Origin: Stenopsyche tienmushanensis
Lineage: Eukaryota > Arthropoda > Insecta > Trichoptera > Stenopsychidae
Assembly: GCA_008973525.1 (NCBI GenBank)
Contig: WACJ01000048.1
Location: forward strand, 186,001-250,000
DNA length: 64,000 nucleotides
Reading direction: 5' to 3'
The position numbers were made by a program, and so were the translations under genes. Below are positions 47,763 through 59,084 of this stretch, in pieces. Within the stretch, counting starts at the first letter, position 1. Each line of letters opens with the position of its first letter. A model generated the notes under the pieces. It was not told where the DNA came from. It saw nothing but the letters and a program-made list of their open reading frames with translations, and searched no databases.

Positions 47763-48719
47763 ATTTATTTTCCCGTTATTTCGTATGCCATCATAACTTG
47801 GCCAAATAAAAACGATATACGATGACACCAATATTTATTCGTTGTCAGTTTCAATACAAGCTGATTGTAAATGGTTCAAAAGTTTTGATCAATTTCTGGT
47901 ACTCCTAATAATATTGTGCTTCTGTAGGAACGTTTGATAAATAAGCATTATTTAAAGCTTGGATCAAAATAGGATCATGCTGGCCTATTGCAAATATCGA
48001 ATAATAGCCCCGATTAGCTCCATGTATCCAGTCAATTAATTAAGTACGCTTGGATGGCGAGGAAAGGCAAATTAGGCTTACGAGGGAACCAAAAGATGGA
48101 TAGACAAGAGGTCTAAAGTGACAATGGACGACCGTTCGATAACGATTAGCACCACATCAACAACATTTTTGAATACAAAATATATCAATGCATTCAAACG
48201 TAATATAAGCCACGTTTTTTGACGCTCCGTCGCTATTTATAAATCGGACATCACGTTTTGGCGCGCAAAATAACAAATAAGGGCTGTTTTGAGACGTTTG
48301 TGCTCGGTAAATATAGCCGATTTACCGGACAAATTCAAAGGATTAAAAATGATTTTGAATAGAGTCCTTTTCTGATTATCACACCGTAATGCGGATTGAC
48401 AGTATGACCGTTAACGCGAATTGAAAGTCGGACACGTTATGAAAGTATGACACGGGTGCAAACATATCTGCGGGTTAGGAAATAATTGGAAAACGTGATA
48501 TCGTTGATATTGTCCGTATGTGGGAGACGAATTTAAAAAAATGTGAAACCAAAATTCTGTGCTGAATATTTTTCAGGTTTCGCCTGGCTAAATTTATATC
48601 GGCCATCGTGATGGATTTATGAAAGCTTTTAGTTTTAAAATAATCTTTTTTTTTTAAATAATACACTATATTGCAATCCACTTATTTATTTATATCGTAG
48701 AGACGAACGTGTCTGTATG
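47763..48719. other. Unique sequence
   Basis: Moderately GC-rich between about 48000 and 48480, with no supported ORF or repeat. Confidence 0.3.
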
Positions 48720-49075
48720 ACAACGGTGCATATAATCGTTTAAATATTAGGGGGACCAAAGGCAAGTCGCGTAATGGCGATCAAAGCGTACGGTACCTTT
48801 GCACCCATCCTATTCTATTTTCTGATAGGTTTTACATAGTGGTCCATGGATATCATACAGATTCCATGGATCTGACTTAATTAAGGATTTTAGTGCTTCG
48901 TTAAAAAAATTCGAAGACCCTCCCGTTCTCCGTTCATCCCTTAGGCTTCTATTATTTGATATACATTTCTGGAACCATATTAGCATCAACGGACTGTTAC
49001 CACCTGTTTTTGTATCATTCCAATCCAAATTTAAAAAAAAACATAGCTTGGGTCTGAAAATTTAACCCTTAACAT
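48720..49075 (-). pseudogene. Mariner transposase N-terminal fragment
   Basis: The minus frame contains IWFQKCISNNRSLRDERR, then NEALKSLIKSDP, and further on KTYQKIE and a linker region. These match the paired helix-turn-helix N-terminus of a mariner transposase ('WFQKFxxGxxxLxDxxRxGRP...LxSLIxSDPRQ'). It ends before the catalytic domain. The lineage matches 6725-7220 and 28226-28880. Confidence 0.65.
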
Positions 49076-49139
49076 GTGGTTACGCGAATACGTTCTTTAA
49101 TCATTTCATTTAATTCAAGTTCATATCATTGCAGCAAAA

Positions 49140-49708
49140 TACACTTTAATCTTTTTTTGTGCGGTAGATGCGTTCCGCGGAAAATCGCACAAAAAGAAAT
49201 CGCACGAAAAAATCTATGACTTACATAGAAAAGGTGAAGATGCGTTCCATGGATTTTAAAAACCGCATAACTTTGAAACAGCTATATAAAATATATCCAA
49301 AATCGCATAAAAAAAGTTAATTAAAAAAAGCAATAAGGCAATTAAAAAAATAGCATTTTTGGTAAAATTTAAACGATTTAAAGTCAAGTCATTTTTTGGC
49401 CTTATTTTGTCACGGTTTTAATTTTTTTAGTAGTTTAGTTTTTAATTTAAGTAGTTGGAATTTTGAAAAATGTATTTTTAAAAGTCAAAACATTGGAAAA
49501 ATACAAAAAAACTAAATCAATTTTTTCAAAAATCTAAAACAGAATAAAGGGCGTGGTCGTAATTCAGCGATAGCAGATGCAATATGATTTATACAGACCC
49601 AAATTATACTCTTTATGAAATAAAAAAATAAAAATAAATTGCTTTAAAAAAAACCGCATAACTTCGAAATCGCACAAAAAAAGTCGCACAAAAAGAGCTT
49701 TGAGTGTA
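49140..49708 (-). mobile_element. TA-flanked repeat family, internally deleted copy
   Basis: TA dinucleotides at 49140-49141 and 49707-49708 bracket ends CACTTTAATCTTTTTTTGTG and, reversed, CACTCAAAGCTCTTTTTGTG. In minus orientation it holds the family blocks GCGGTAGATGCGTTCCGCGG, CTATGACTTACATAGAAAAG and CGATAGCAGATGCAATATGA. Part of the middle is deleted, with breakpoints different from those at 32868 and 37024. Confidence 0.75.
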
Positions 49709-49799
49709 TACTGTTTTTTATGTGCAAATATTTATTAAAAATGTGTAGGATATTTATTTTAAATGGGAATGTTTCGGACATGCAGATCTGTCCATGCCC

Positions 49800-50457
49800 C
49801 ACATCATGAATGTACATCTAAAGGGCTCTTTTTGGATTCTGGGTTGTAGAAACACATCCAGGTCTCATCCCCCGTCATGATAAAATCCAGAAAAGCTTCT
49901 CCCTTATATGCATAAGGATCCAAAAATTCACGCGCCGTTGTTACGCGATTTTGATGGTGCCGATGTGAGCATTCTGGGCGCCCATCTCGCATACAACTTC
50001 TTGTAACCAAGTTTTTTCGACACGATATCATCAAGAAGACTTTGAAAAATGCCAGGAAATTTATCTTGAAGATCGTCAAGTATCACACGGCGATAATTTT
50101 GCACTTGTTCTTCATTTTTTAGCATAAGTTCGTCTGAAATCATTGACGGCCTTCTCTGAACAATCTAACCACCTCTTTGTGAAATGTAGTTCATCATATC
50201 ACTGCCATAAGCTTCCGATGGATATTCGCGGTGGTATTGTTCTGCAAAGTAAAAAAAAAAACAGATAAACCACGCAGATATTGCATGAATGGGAGGTGAT
50301 GTGAGCGCGCGACGACCTCCCCATCGGAAGAATTTATTGTGACTGAACAAGATGGTTGACAAACACGTAGGATCAAACAAACTGATCGTTAGGATCACCT
50401 CTACATGCCAGGTCTGCAAACTTTGAAACAAAAAAATTCTCCCGGTCTCAGGATCGC
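49800..50457 (-). mobile_element. Mariner element, internally deleted
   Basis: This is a family-1 mariner like 1921-3019, on the minus strand. From 50457 it runs through the 5' UTR (GATGGATATTCGCGGTGGTA block). The 5' terminal repeat itself is truncated. The transposase N-terminal half ends after the first catalytic motif, and the sequence jumps to a worn right terminal repeat near 49803 (TAGATGTACATTCATG on the minus strand). Confidence 0.7.
49804..50143 (-). pseudogene. Mariner transposase, N-terminal half with GDETW
   Basis: Two overlapping minus frames together cover the fragment. The first reads MISDELMLKNEEQVQNYRR and on to KKLGYKKLYARWAPRMLT. After a frameshift the second reads NRVTTAREFLD and MTGDETWMCFYNPESKKS. 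GDETW includes the first catalytic Asp. The frame then runs into the deletion junction, so the other two catalytic acids are missing. It is better preserved around the motif than the copy at 2105-2443. Confidence 0.75.
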
Positions 50458-51246
50458 ACCCGATTTACATTATATTCAAAACACATCTCACCATTTTATA
50501 CATGATTATTGCAAACCTAAGCAGAATAATTTCTTTACATGAAAATTTAAAATCATACATTTTTGGCAGGCGATGAACAAGAAATACGCCTGATGATTTA
50601 GGACAAAGAGCATAAATCACATTTTTTTTGTAAATTCTGCAACGTTTCCAAAAGCACCCTAGACCAATACGAACGACCCCGATGTCTTATGATGAAATAT
50701 CTTCAAGCAAAGAAAATTCATTCGTATAGCTCACGTTCAGAATTGTAATTTTATTTCATTCTTCAGCACTTTGTGCAACTGCCAGGGGTTTTAAATATGA
50801 AAACCGGAAATTTTAACGTATCAATCTTCAAAATTATTGGCCCAACTCCAACGTTTTCCATAAATGTGATGCATCGCCATCGTTATCTACGTTCGCATCT
50901 GAAGACATACATTTTAAGACGCCTCGAGATGATTGCAATAATCAAATCCGTATAAATCCGGATTAAAATACTCCGATATTTGGCTTATAAATATCAGATC
51001 AATATTAAGTGCTTGGCGAATACATTGAACTGTGCCTCCGTTTTAATTAAATATTTTAATTAATTATTAATCCACTGAAGCGGTTGGCTTATTAGTACTT
51101 AAGTCCTGTTTGCTAAAGCAGTACTGAAATTGCTCTGAAGTATTTGAAGCAGCGTGTTAAAGGCAAACAGGTGGGAAATAAATCTCGAATTAAAGTAGAA
51201 TCATCCTTGTAAATTGCCACAGCGTTTAAACTATTTTTGAATTAGT
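50458..51246. other. Unique sequence
   Basis: No gene can be supported. The 60-codon plus frame at 50773-50955 has no motif. Confidence 0.3.
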
Positions 51247-51358
51247 ACATAACTCAATAAGTTCGTAGGTTTTTATTCACTTTAAACTTTTTTTTTCTTA
51301 ATTTGAGTTTTCACAATTTGTTCAGAAAAAAATCCTACGAACTTATTGAGTGATGTGT
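51247..51358. mobile_element. CTCAATAAG-ended miniature element (MITE)
   Basis: A 112-bp element with left ATAACTCAATAAGTTCGTAG and right CCTACGAACTTATTGAGTGA. It is the reverse-orientation counterpart of 40478-40595 (CACTTTAAAC follows the left end here and precedes the right end there). It is non-coding. Confidence 0.8.
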
Positions 51359-52950
51359 TTAAGCTACCTCAATATAGAATGTATTCATAGGTTTGTATTG
51401 GTGTTAAATAAAAATTGGACGCGGCACCATTTAACACTTTCGTCGCCCAGACTGATTTAGTGTTGTTTCTCACGGGGCTCAAATTCGATTTTCATTCGAT
51501 CAAATTCATCTATTATATTGGATGTTGACAAGGAAGCGCCAAGATCAACAAAACGGAGTATATAATACCTTATATGGATTTAATTGGTTTTGGACTTGAG
51601 CATTTTGTTCATCAATAAAATAGAATTTATTGCGAAAAATTACAAAGGTGTGACTCAATTCTGTTTCAATATTAACTGCAAAAATGTATACATTTACGAG
51701 CACACCATACAAGTAATTCGTATATATTTTAAAACACAATAACATTGATATCGTTAATTTGAAAGGAGCGACCCTTAAAAATTTGCTCATTTCACGTTTA
51801 CAAAAGAAGACATTTTAATACCAGTATTTTCCATTTTTCCCGGTGAAAAACAATTACGACTCGACTTTCTCAAATTAAGCTAACAGCAGTATACGTTTTT
51901 GAAGACCAAAAATATTATTTTCTCAGAGCCATTACGAAATATATGAAGCAGCCTTCGAGCGAAATAATTATCTATTTTCGGGCACATTCATATTTTATTA
52001 TTATAGTCAATGGATCTTAAACTCTGCTCGCATCTTCGCGATATATTATTACTGAAGATCAGTCAAAATTGGATCCTATTTGAACAATTCGGCATTATTA
52101 TATATTTGCACAGAGATCGCCAATCTTTCCAGCGGTATTAATACTAAGGATTGCAGTCTGTTATTATATACGATAGATGTGCGCAAGCACGAGGCCAAAG
52201 TAGGCGCTATTCTGGTAGCAACTGGCAAAACCGCCATTATGAAGTAAATATTGAAGTTTCACTTTGATCTCCGTGTTCCATCGAGTGGAGGATATTAGTC
52301 CATTGAGGGTTCGTACCTGGTTGACGCCGAATGGTATCAAATGTAAGATATTGAGGCTCCAAATTAATCGAGGCATAAATTAGGAACCGGCTTCTTCGGC
52401 TTTGATTTGCTGCTTCATTGATGTATGATTGATTAGAAGGTGTTGAATTGAAACGTGCTTGTATATTAAATTCTATGAATTTTGATGAAATTGTGGTTTA
52501 ACTTTGTGGGCACATTTTGTTAAAAAATAAATACATAATCCATACCCCATTATAACGCAAATGGATGCATTTACTTATTATTTATTCTAGTAATTTTGCA
52601 AAATTAAACATAGCATTATCCTGTTAATTCTAACTGAGATTTTTGTATTTACCCTAATAGGAAGATCTTTTACATTTTCAATTGTGGTTTAACACTTTGG
52701 ATGCTAAGCAACGATATATCGACAAACAGTCAAACATTAACAGTCAAAGGATTAAGAGTAGAAACAAAGGATTCGAACTATCGTTCTTTCCGTTTCAGTT
52801 GAGTTTAAAAAACTTTTATTGGTTCGGTTCCAGTTTTCAACCCTGGAAAAATAACTGTTTTTGCTTCAGCTTCGAATACGAACGGCATCGGTTTTTAAAA
52901 TAAATTTAGATGTAACAGGACGAAAAAAGTAAAGATTACAGTTTTATCAG
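51359..52950. other. Unique sequence
   Basis: The minus frame at 52164-52376 contains a possible donor (AACCAG|GTACGA near 52308), but no acceptor or known motif, so no exon is called. A GGTTCGGTTCC/ATCGG tract at 52818-52905 resembles the ACCGG-type repeat and may be a remnant of it. Confidence 0.3.
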
Positions 52951-52955
52951 ATATA

Positions 52956-53651
52956 CAAGGGACCGAAAAGTAACCGAATTTTTTTTGATGAGCTCTTTAA
53001 CAATTAGTTTGTGTTGAGACACGGTCCAATAAACACAAAAGTTTTATTATGATGTTAAAGCTATGACTATAAATACTTATGGGAAAATTCTGAAACTAAA
53101 CAATCGTCATTGATGGTTTAAACGATTTAAAAATGGAAATCGATGGTGGAATAAGATCCCCATCAAAAAATCCATAGATTCTTGTTATGAAGAAGATCTG
53201 TTTTGTGGCGAATTGCAACTTAAGTCATGAAATGGATGCTATAAAATAATTTCATATGAAAAAATAATGGTTTTCTTTCGGACAAGTACTTGTTTCGGAC
53301 CCTCAATCAACATTAACAATAAAGAAGGTCTTTCTTTGTGTGTAATGATATTTTTCTGGACCACCTATTCACTAGATTTTGCGTCGTCAGATTACTACTT
53401 TTTCAAATTGTTAGAGCATATATTAAAACGTAAAAAAATAACAATGTTTGAGAAGTAAAAATGCACTTAGTTAAGTATTTCAGTGAAAAATCAAAGGACT
53501 TTTTTAAAAAAAAAATTGAAAAATTACCTTTATGCTGGCAAAAGTTGATAGATAATGATGGATATTATTTTTTTGGTCAGTATTTAAGATTTCTTTAATA
53601 AATAAATATTTTTCACCAGCAAAAAAATTGATTACTTTTCGGTTCCCCTAA
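52956..53651 (+). mobile_element. Mariner deletion derivative with both ends and TA duplication
   Basis: The terminal repeats AAGGGACCGAAAAGTAACCG (left) and, reversed, AGGGGAACCGAAAAGTAATC (right) are bounded by TA at 52954-52955 and 53652-53653. Inside, degenerate N-terminal traces (RFKNGNRWW) are followed by the C-terminal half of a mariner transposase. At about 696 bp it is roughly half of a full element (about 1.3 kb), so an internal deletion has removed the middle. Confidence 0.8.
53267..53600 (+). pseudogene. Mariner transposase C-terminal half
   Basis: The plus frame holds TYSLDFASSDYYFFKLLEHI, corresponding to the 'PYSPDLAPSDYYLFRxLxxxL' signature that includes the third catalytic Asp (APSDY, here ASSDY). 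After a stop near 53458 the next frame reads LVKYFSEKSKDFF and KKIEKLPLCWQKLIDNDGYY, the usual mariner C-terminus ('GIxKLPxRWQKxIDxNGxYF'). It lacks the first catalytic acid and is split by a stop, so it is inactive. Confidence 0.8.
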
Positions 53652-53674
53652 TATTTTTAAATCAGTTCAGCATC

Positions 53675-54007
53675 TGGCCGCATCCCTTATGTGGTCCGTT
53701 CTTCTTTTGGGTCATGATGTAATCTGACAAATGGATGGTAGTCGAACAGAAAGACTTTCTTCTCTAGATAATTGTTTTTTTTAAATACGAGAGAAAGAAG
53801 ATATGGCTGCGGGAAGGACGTCCTCCCGCAGCCAAGGCCAACCGCCAACTCCTCCCAATTACCGCCTCCTTCACGTCACCACTCAACCGGCAACGATGCA
53901 CGCGCAAGAAGCGATCGGTCGGTATTAAAATTGCACATTGCGCCTAAAGAGAGACGGAAGATGTCGCTGTTAATCTGACGAATTAAATCTGCTCACTCCC
54001 ACGTTAA
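53675..54007 (-). mobile_element. LTR copy, minus orientation
   Basis: Reversed, this matches the solo LTR at 47401-47758: AACGTGGGAGTGAGCAGATT near 54007, CAGATTTAATTCGTCAGATT, GGTGACGTGAAGGAGG, the perfect stem-loop at 53805-53833, and AAAGAAGAACGGAC near 53695. The outer ends are worn and no target duplication is evident. The AATAAA of other copies reads as a T-rich tract here. Confidence 0.7.
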
Positions 54008-56329
54008 AATATCATAGTTTAATTAATTTGATAGACCCTGACAGTTTTGAACTCTTCCACAAGGACCAATAGAATCTGTCTACCTTCGCGAAGGGACTCC
54101 TGTAATTTTTCATTGACCTTTAAACTCGATCCCATTTATACTTCAAATCCTGGTGTCATATTTTATCAAAAAGCTTGAGCCATATTTAAATTGGCCAGAT
54201 AGAAGATGCGCTATTTTATGAGATTGATCTGTTGTCGGACGCTCATCTCGAATGAACTGATACTTAAACAACGTTTTTCTTCTATCAAAACTTTGAGACG
54301 TTTTTACAATATTGGCAGTAGGGAGATGATATGATGATACCCCACTTGGGGGTTTCCGGGCTTTTTGAGCATTATTATTTCAGCAACTTTCCATAACTTT
54401 GGTACGCACTTTAGTCTGAATTTTGACTATTATTGCTTTCTTTCATAATTCATTTGTGAAAACACACCACAATATTATTTCTTATTCTTGGGTCATTTTC
54501 GATTTATAATATTAACAAAGCCCCTACATTAAGATAAATTAAATCAATTTTTCATTTAAAAGCAAGCACTGTTTTGTTATTCACTTGCGCATCCATATAA
54601 TGGATGCATCGTCTATAGTTCCTCGATGATCGCCTGACGTTAAATCCAACAAGCTCAGCGCCAAAATGAAGCCATGATTATAATGATTTTCAGATATAAG
54701 ACATTAATTATATGTAGAACATTTAATGCCCTTCTTTTTATACACAATTATGCATTTTAAATGAAATAAATATAATATTTATATAACGCGTCCTTGTAAC
54801 TATACATTTAGTGTTTGAAGGATGAAATTGACATTTCTGGGTCGAAAGGAATATTAAATGCCATATATTTTTGTTCAAGGATTCAAACAAACGAAAAAGT
54901 GTCATGAAAATTTGATCAATGGTCATTAAGGTTCTAGTTCGATTCTCGACAAACAATGTTCAAGTGAAGGCGCTAATGTTAAAGAAGCGACATTATACAT
55001 TAATCTAGGACAGCTGATTGATACGTCTTTTAATATTATAAATAAAATCAGAGAATTATATAGGATTAGTGTGATTTCGGAATTTTGATACTCAAATATA
55101 GATTTTTTGGCTCTTAATTTGACTTTTTATAATGTCATGTTGGTTATTAGATGTCGGTGATTTCCATCGAAAGTTTACACAAAAATATAGGATTTCATAT
55201 GATAGTTTTTACACTTGTGATGTGAAGTAACATTGCGCATATACGCCGATGGGCATATCGAAGATATCATCGAATTTCGAATTGACGGAATTCTACTTCA
55301 TTAATATTTAACTACCGAAACGTGGCTGAAGTGACATGTGATATTAAATTTAAGGTCAGGCCAAATAAAGGCGTTCCGAATAGCGATCTTTGTCGCAAAA
55401 ATCTTAGACCATTGAATTCCGTGAAATGCCAACGAAATGATTTAAATATGAATATAATTTGGGTTCTTTCACGGCACCCCCATTGAGTCTTATTGACGTG
55501 TCAATTCAAAGACTCAATACGAATGATCTATTATGAGCGAGTTCTAAGGGATAAAGGCTTACTTATTCATTTGAGAGCGGCTTCGTTTGTGCTAAAAGAC
55601 GGACCTCGCAGAATACATTTTCGGCAAACCGTCGCAAATATCGTGTTTCTCGCAGAATGAATGGATTTATCAGACGACGCGTGTAATGTTTCATTTTTTT
55701 TCAAAAGCGAGTATATTTTAGACGACGGCCGAGCCATCAAATATTCAAAGACGAAGAAAGGAAGACGGAGAATGGCCGAAAGGAGCGCCATGTAAATGCG
55801 AAAAGGTTACAGGTTATCCACGCGTGTGTCTGCGAACTTGCGTGAGCTGATACCTATCGCTCTAAACTTAAGTAATTTCTGTATTGATTTTATCATCCTT
55901 TTTTCTGGATTCAATAAAGGAATGGCGACGGAAGTTTTGTGCGTTCACTCGGGAATGAGAATTGAGTCTCGGTGCTCAAAAAAAGCGTAATTGAGTATTT
56001 GAGTGTTCGCTGCCGAACAAAAATACTGGGGACGGCCAAGAACGGACCATTCAATTTAATAAATGTCATATCGCATTTAAAAACATGGAGCAAACTCAAC
56101 TTATTCCCATTGTTTATATGACAGTTGACGCTATTTTGTTTTTTTTTGCGTACGCAATAAAATTAATTCGACGCCGCAGACGCCCTACACAAGGGATGAA
56201 GCTCTTTGTAACTTACACAATGTAAATATTTGGATTAAGGAGTTTATTTACTAGACGTCTAATAAATTGAGGCATGATTGGATAATGCTTTAGGAAAATA
56301 TTTAGATGCATTGAACAACACAAACACAA
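54008..56329. other. Unique sequence
   Basis: Mostly AT-rich, with a GC-richer patch at about 55560-56000. No ORF with a recognisable domain and no repeat match was found. Confidence 0.35.
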
Positions 56330-57189
56330 TTGATTCAAAGCTCTTTTTTGTGCGACTTTTTTTGTACGATTTCGAAGTTATGCGGTTTTTTTATTATTTC
56401 GTAAAGAGTACGTATCGAAATATTTTGGATAAAATAGAAAATAAATCATAAGCATTAACCGAAATTTGAAAAAAAATAATACTTTGGGACTGTGTAAATC
56501 ATATTGCATCTGCTATCGCTGAATTACGACCACTCCATTTGTTTTGGTTAAGATTTTTGAAAAAAAATATTTCGTTTTTTTTTGCATTTTTCCAATGTTT
56601 CGATTTTTAAAAATATATTCTCCAAAGGAATTTCCCAAATTCCAAATATTTACGGAGTTATAGCTATTTTAGTGAAGCGGCAACTTGGCCGGTCCTACCA
56701 TAATGAAATCTTTTAACGCGTTTTTCTCGAAACCACTTTTTTCAACACGATCGATATCATATCTCAAGTTTTAATTAATGAATTTACTTCAAACTGCATA
56801 CGCATCTCTTCTATATAACCCTCTATTATTTCTACCAGATTTATGTCAAAATTATTTTTTTACCATTTAAAATAATTAGTATTTCTCTAGTTGGATGTCT
56901 GGCATTTGAGATGCCAGATGTCAGACATCCTTGTAATAATGCAAGACGTCCTTTAAATTTTACCAAAAATGTAATTTTTTAATTGCCTTATTGTTTTCCT
57001 GTTGTTTTTTATTCACTTTTTTTATGCGATTTTGGATACATTTTATATAGCTATTTCAAAGTTATGCGATTTTAAAAACCCATGGAACGCATCTTCACTT
57101 TTTCTATATAAGTCATAGCTTTTTTGTGATTTCTTTTTGTACGATTTTCCGCGGAACACATCTACCGCACAAAAAAAAGTTTAAATGTA
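56330..57189 (+). mobile_element. TA-flanked repeat family, long copy
   Basis: This 860-bp copy is one of two near-full-length members. Order: worn left end (TTCAAAGCTCTTTTTTGTGC), GAAGTTATGCGG, ATCATATTGCATCTGCTATC, GGAGTTATAGCTATTTTAGT, GGTCCTACCATAATGAAATC, TTTTAACGCG. Then come a palindromic module at 56893-56930, GGAACGCATCTTCACTTTTT, and the right end to the TA at 57188. The central CGCGTT-TTTCTCGAAACCAC block resembles sequence beside the Mutator-like relic near 24600. There is no ORF. It is probably a non-autonomous pogo/Tigger-type element, perhaps carrying a captured piece. Confidence 0.75.
56893..56930. repeat. Nested palindrome inside repeat element
   Basis: GGATGTCT (56893-56900) pairs with AGACATCC (56923-56930), and the inner TGGCAT pairs with ATGCCA across TTGAG. 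The same module is present at 37317-37347 and, worn, near 62590-62620, so it is an inherited part of the family. Confidence 0.65.
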
Positions 57190-59084
57190 TAATATTATAC
57201 TTTGTTACAATCCCCTGTGACGATAGTTTTTCAACATTTTTTTCTGACAAACAGAATTAACATACAACTGCGAAATTTTAACCACATATTTATTCATACT
57301 TAAAGCATACTTTACAATTTTTTCAGATTGAAATCATTTCTTATTACTGAAATATTCGGCAACTAAGACATACGTCACTGAAAAAGTTCTTTTTTGGTAG
57401 CCATGTTTGCGGGCATTTTGTTTATCGGAAATAAATAATTTAAATAAAGATTCCAATTCGTTTATCACTAAGAAAATGTTGAATAATCTTTAATCTGCTA
57501 TGTCTGTTCTATAAAGTAAATCTTCAATTTCTTCATAAACATAAATATAAATCTTACAAAGCCGATTGTTGCTCCCAGGTATCAGTTTTAGCTACGACCA
57601 TGGACTCCCAAATGTAGTTGAAAGCTTGGGATTCCCAGGTTAGGAGTCCCAGAACTAGGCCCTTTTCAATATCCATTTATAGAAAGGGGTTTTATCCATC
57701 TCATTTGTATCATACATTCACTTCCTCAGTTGTTCAAAATTGAAGGTAATTTCGCGATCATCTCGATAGGGAGTGTGGCTTTTATATAAATGAGTTAAAC
57801 TTTAAACAGAGCAAAATTCTTGCTGGATTTGAAATGTGCAAGATCTCATGGACAAATTGGCTTTATTTTATTAAAGAGAAAACCCAAAAATAATTTGGAT
57901 CAACGAGTGACCACGAAGAAGTGAGTAGTTTATCATGTAAATATGGATTAAGCTCTATACAATCATCATCTTTAAAGTGAATTATATCGATCATTCTGGT
58001 GGTTCTTATTAATCATAAATATAGCTGAATTTAACACTTTGATTTGTGAGATAATTTTAAATTGAGTTAAACACATATGCTATATTCTTATGTCCATACA
58101 AATCCACTTTTCTCTTAGAATCGCGCAGCGTGAGTCAAGCTTGTATACCAATAAATGAAATTTTACACTGTTAATAGTACACAATATTCGTTCAATTCTT
58201 TGCGTAAATATACGTAGAGTTAGCATGACCTCTGAGTTTTATTTAAAACGCTCATCCAGAAGGTTATCTGGGTGAATGTATCGAAGGGCACTTTCGTAAC
58301 CGTCTCGATAGGGATTGTGGGAAATTTATAAGAATTGAGACATTTTCATCGGAGCACAATGAAAACCTACTGAACTTGTTGATTTTATTGAAAAAAGCTT
58401 TCCAGAGTTCATAAAGTTCAGTCTTCCCTTTCTTTACAAGTGCATTGCCAGGCTAGGGTAAAATCCTACGTGATATCTAAATGCATCTCGGAATTGCTTC
58501 TACACCAATCCCTATCCATGTGCAACTTACCCAAGCAAATTTGAGACTAAGTGGTTTCTTATTTTAGGTTGACCCTCCCAATTTAGCGATATAAAAGGCA
58601 ACGGAAGATAATATTGTTATCAAGGCGGAATTTTTCGATTGTTTCTCTTCGATGACGTCTGCTTGTTGTTCTTCTCGTGCTTGTTCTATTCCCTTTATGT
58701 TCCTGACTTTGAACCGGCAAGGCTTCATATGTTATACACTAGTAATATCAATTATGTAAGAGATAGTGAGTGACAAGTAAGTTAAGGGGAGTCTATGAAA
58801 ATAGCAACGGATCGTATATCAGCTGGGCCCGTATAGAAGCATGATAGTTGTCTCCTACTCTAAATGCCCCAAAGGGATAGAAACCCTCAAATGTAGTATA
58901 ACTAAGTCATATTTTGTGAATGGCTTTGAATATTAACACCGTACACACGGGGAAGCTTCTTGCTCGTTTGGCCATAGTTTTTGGTCACTCTGTAAATTGG
59001 AAATGTGCTCAATTAAAAAAATATATTTCTAACAACTCCTCATGTTTGATTTAACAGGATAATTAACGGGATGACGCTTAAGCA
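57190..59084. other. Unique sequence
   Basis: No gene can be supported. A TATA-like box at about 58591 is listed separately. The rest is AT-rich with no repeat match. Confidence 0.3.
58589..58598 (+). promoter_or_regulatory. TATA-like core promoter candidate
   Basis: GATATAAAAGGCAACGG contains a strong TATAAAAG. About 60 bases downstream an ATG opens a 35-codon frame (MTSACCSSRACSIPF...), and CAA|GTAAGT near 58776 is a possible donor. The ORF has no known domain. Retroelement LTRs can show the same pattern, so this is a weak call. Confidence 0.25.

Noticed and set aside
47416..47831. Three overlapping ORFs of 84-98 codons
   Set aside because: They lie across the solo LTR and exist because that segment is GC-rich; frames are not shared with the other LTR copies.
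52164..52376. Minus-strand exon candidate
   Set aside because: A good donor (AACCAG|GTACGA) is present but no acceptor precedes it and the peptide shows no family pattern.
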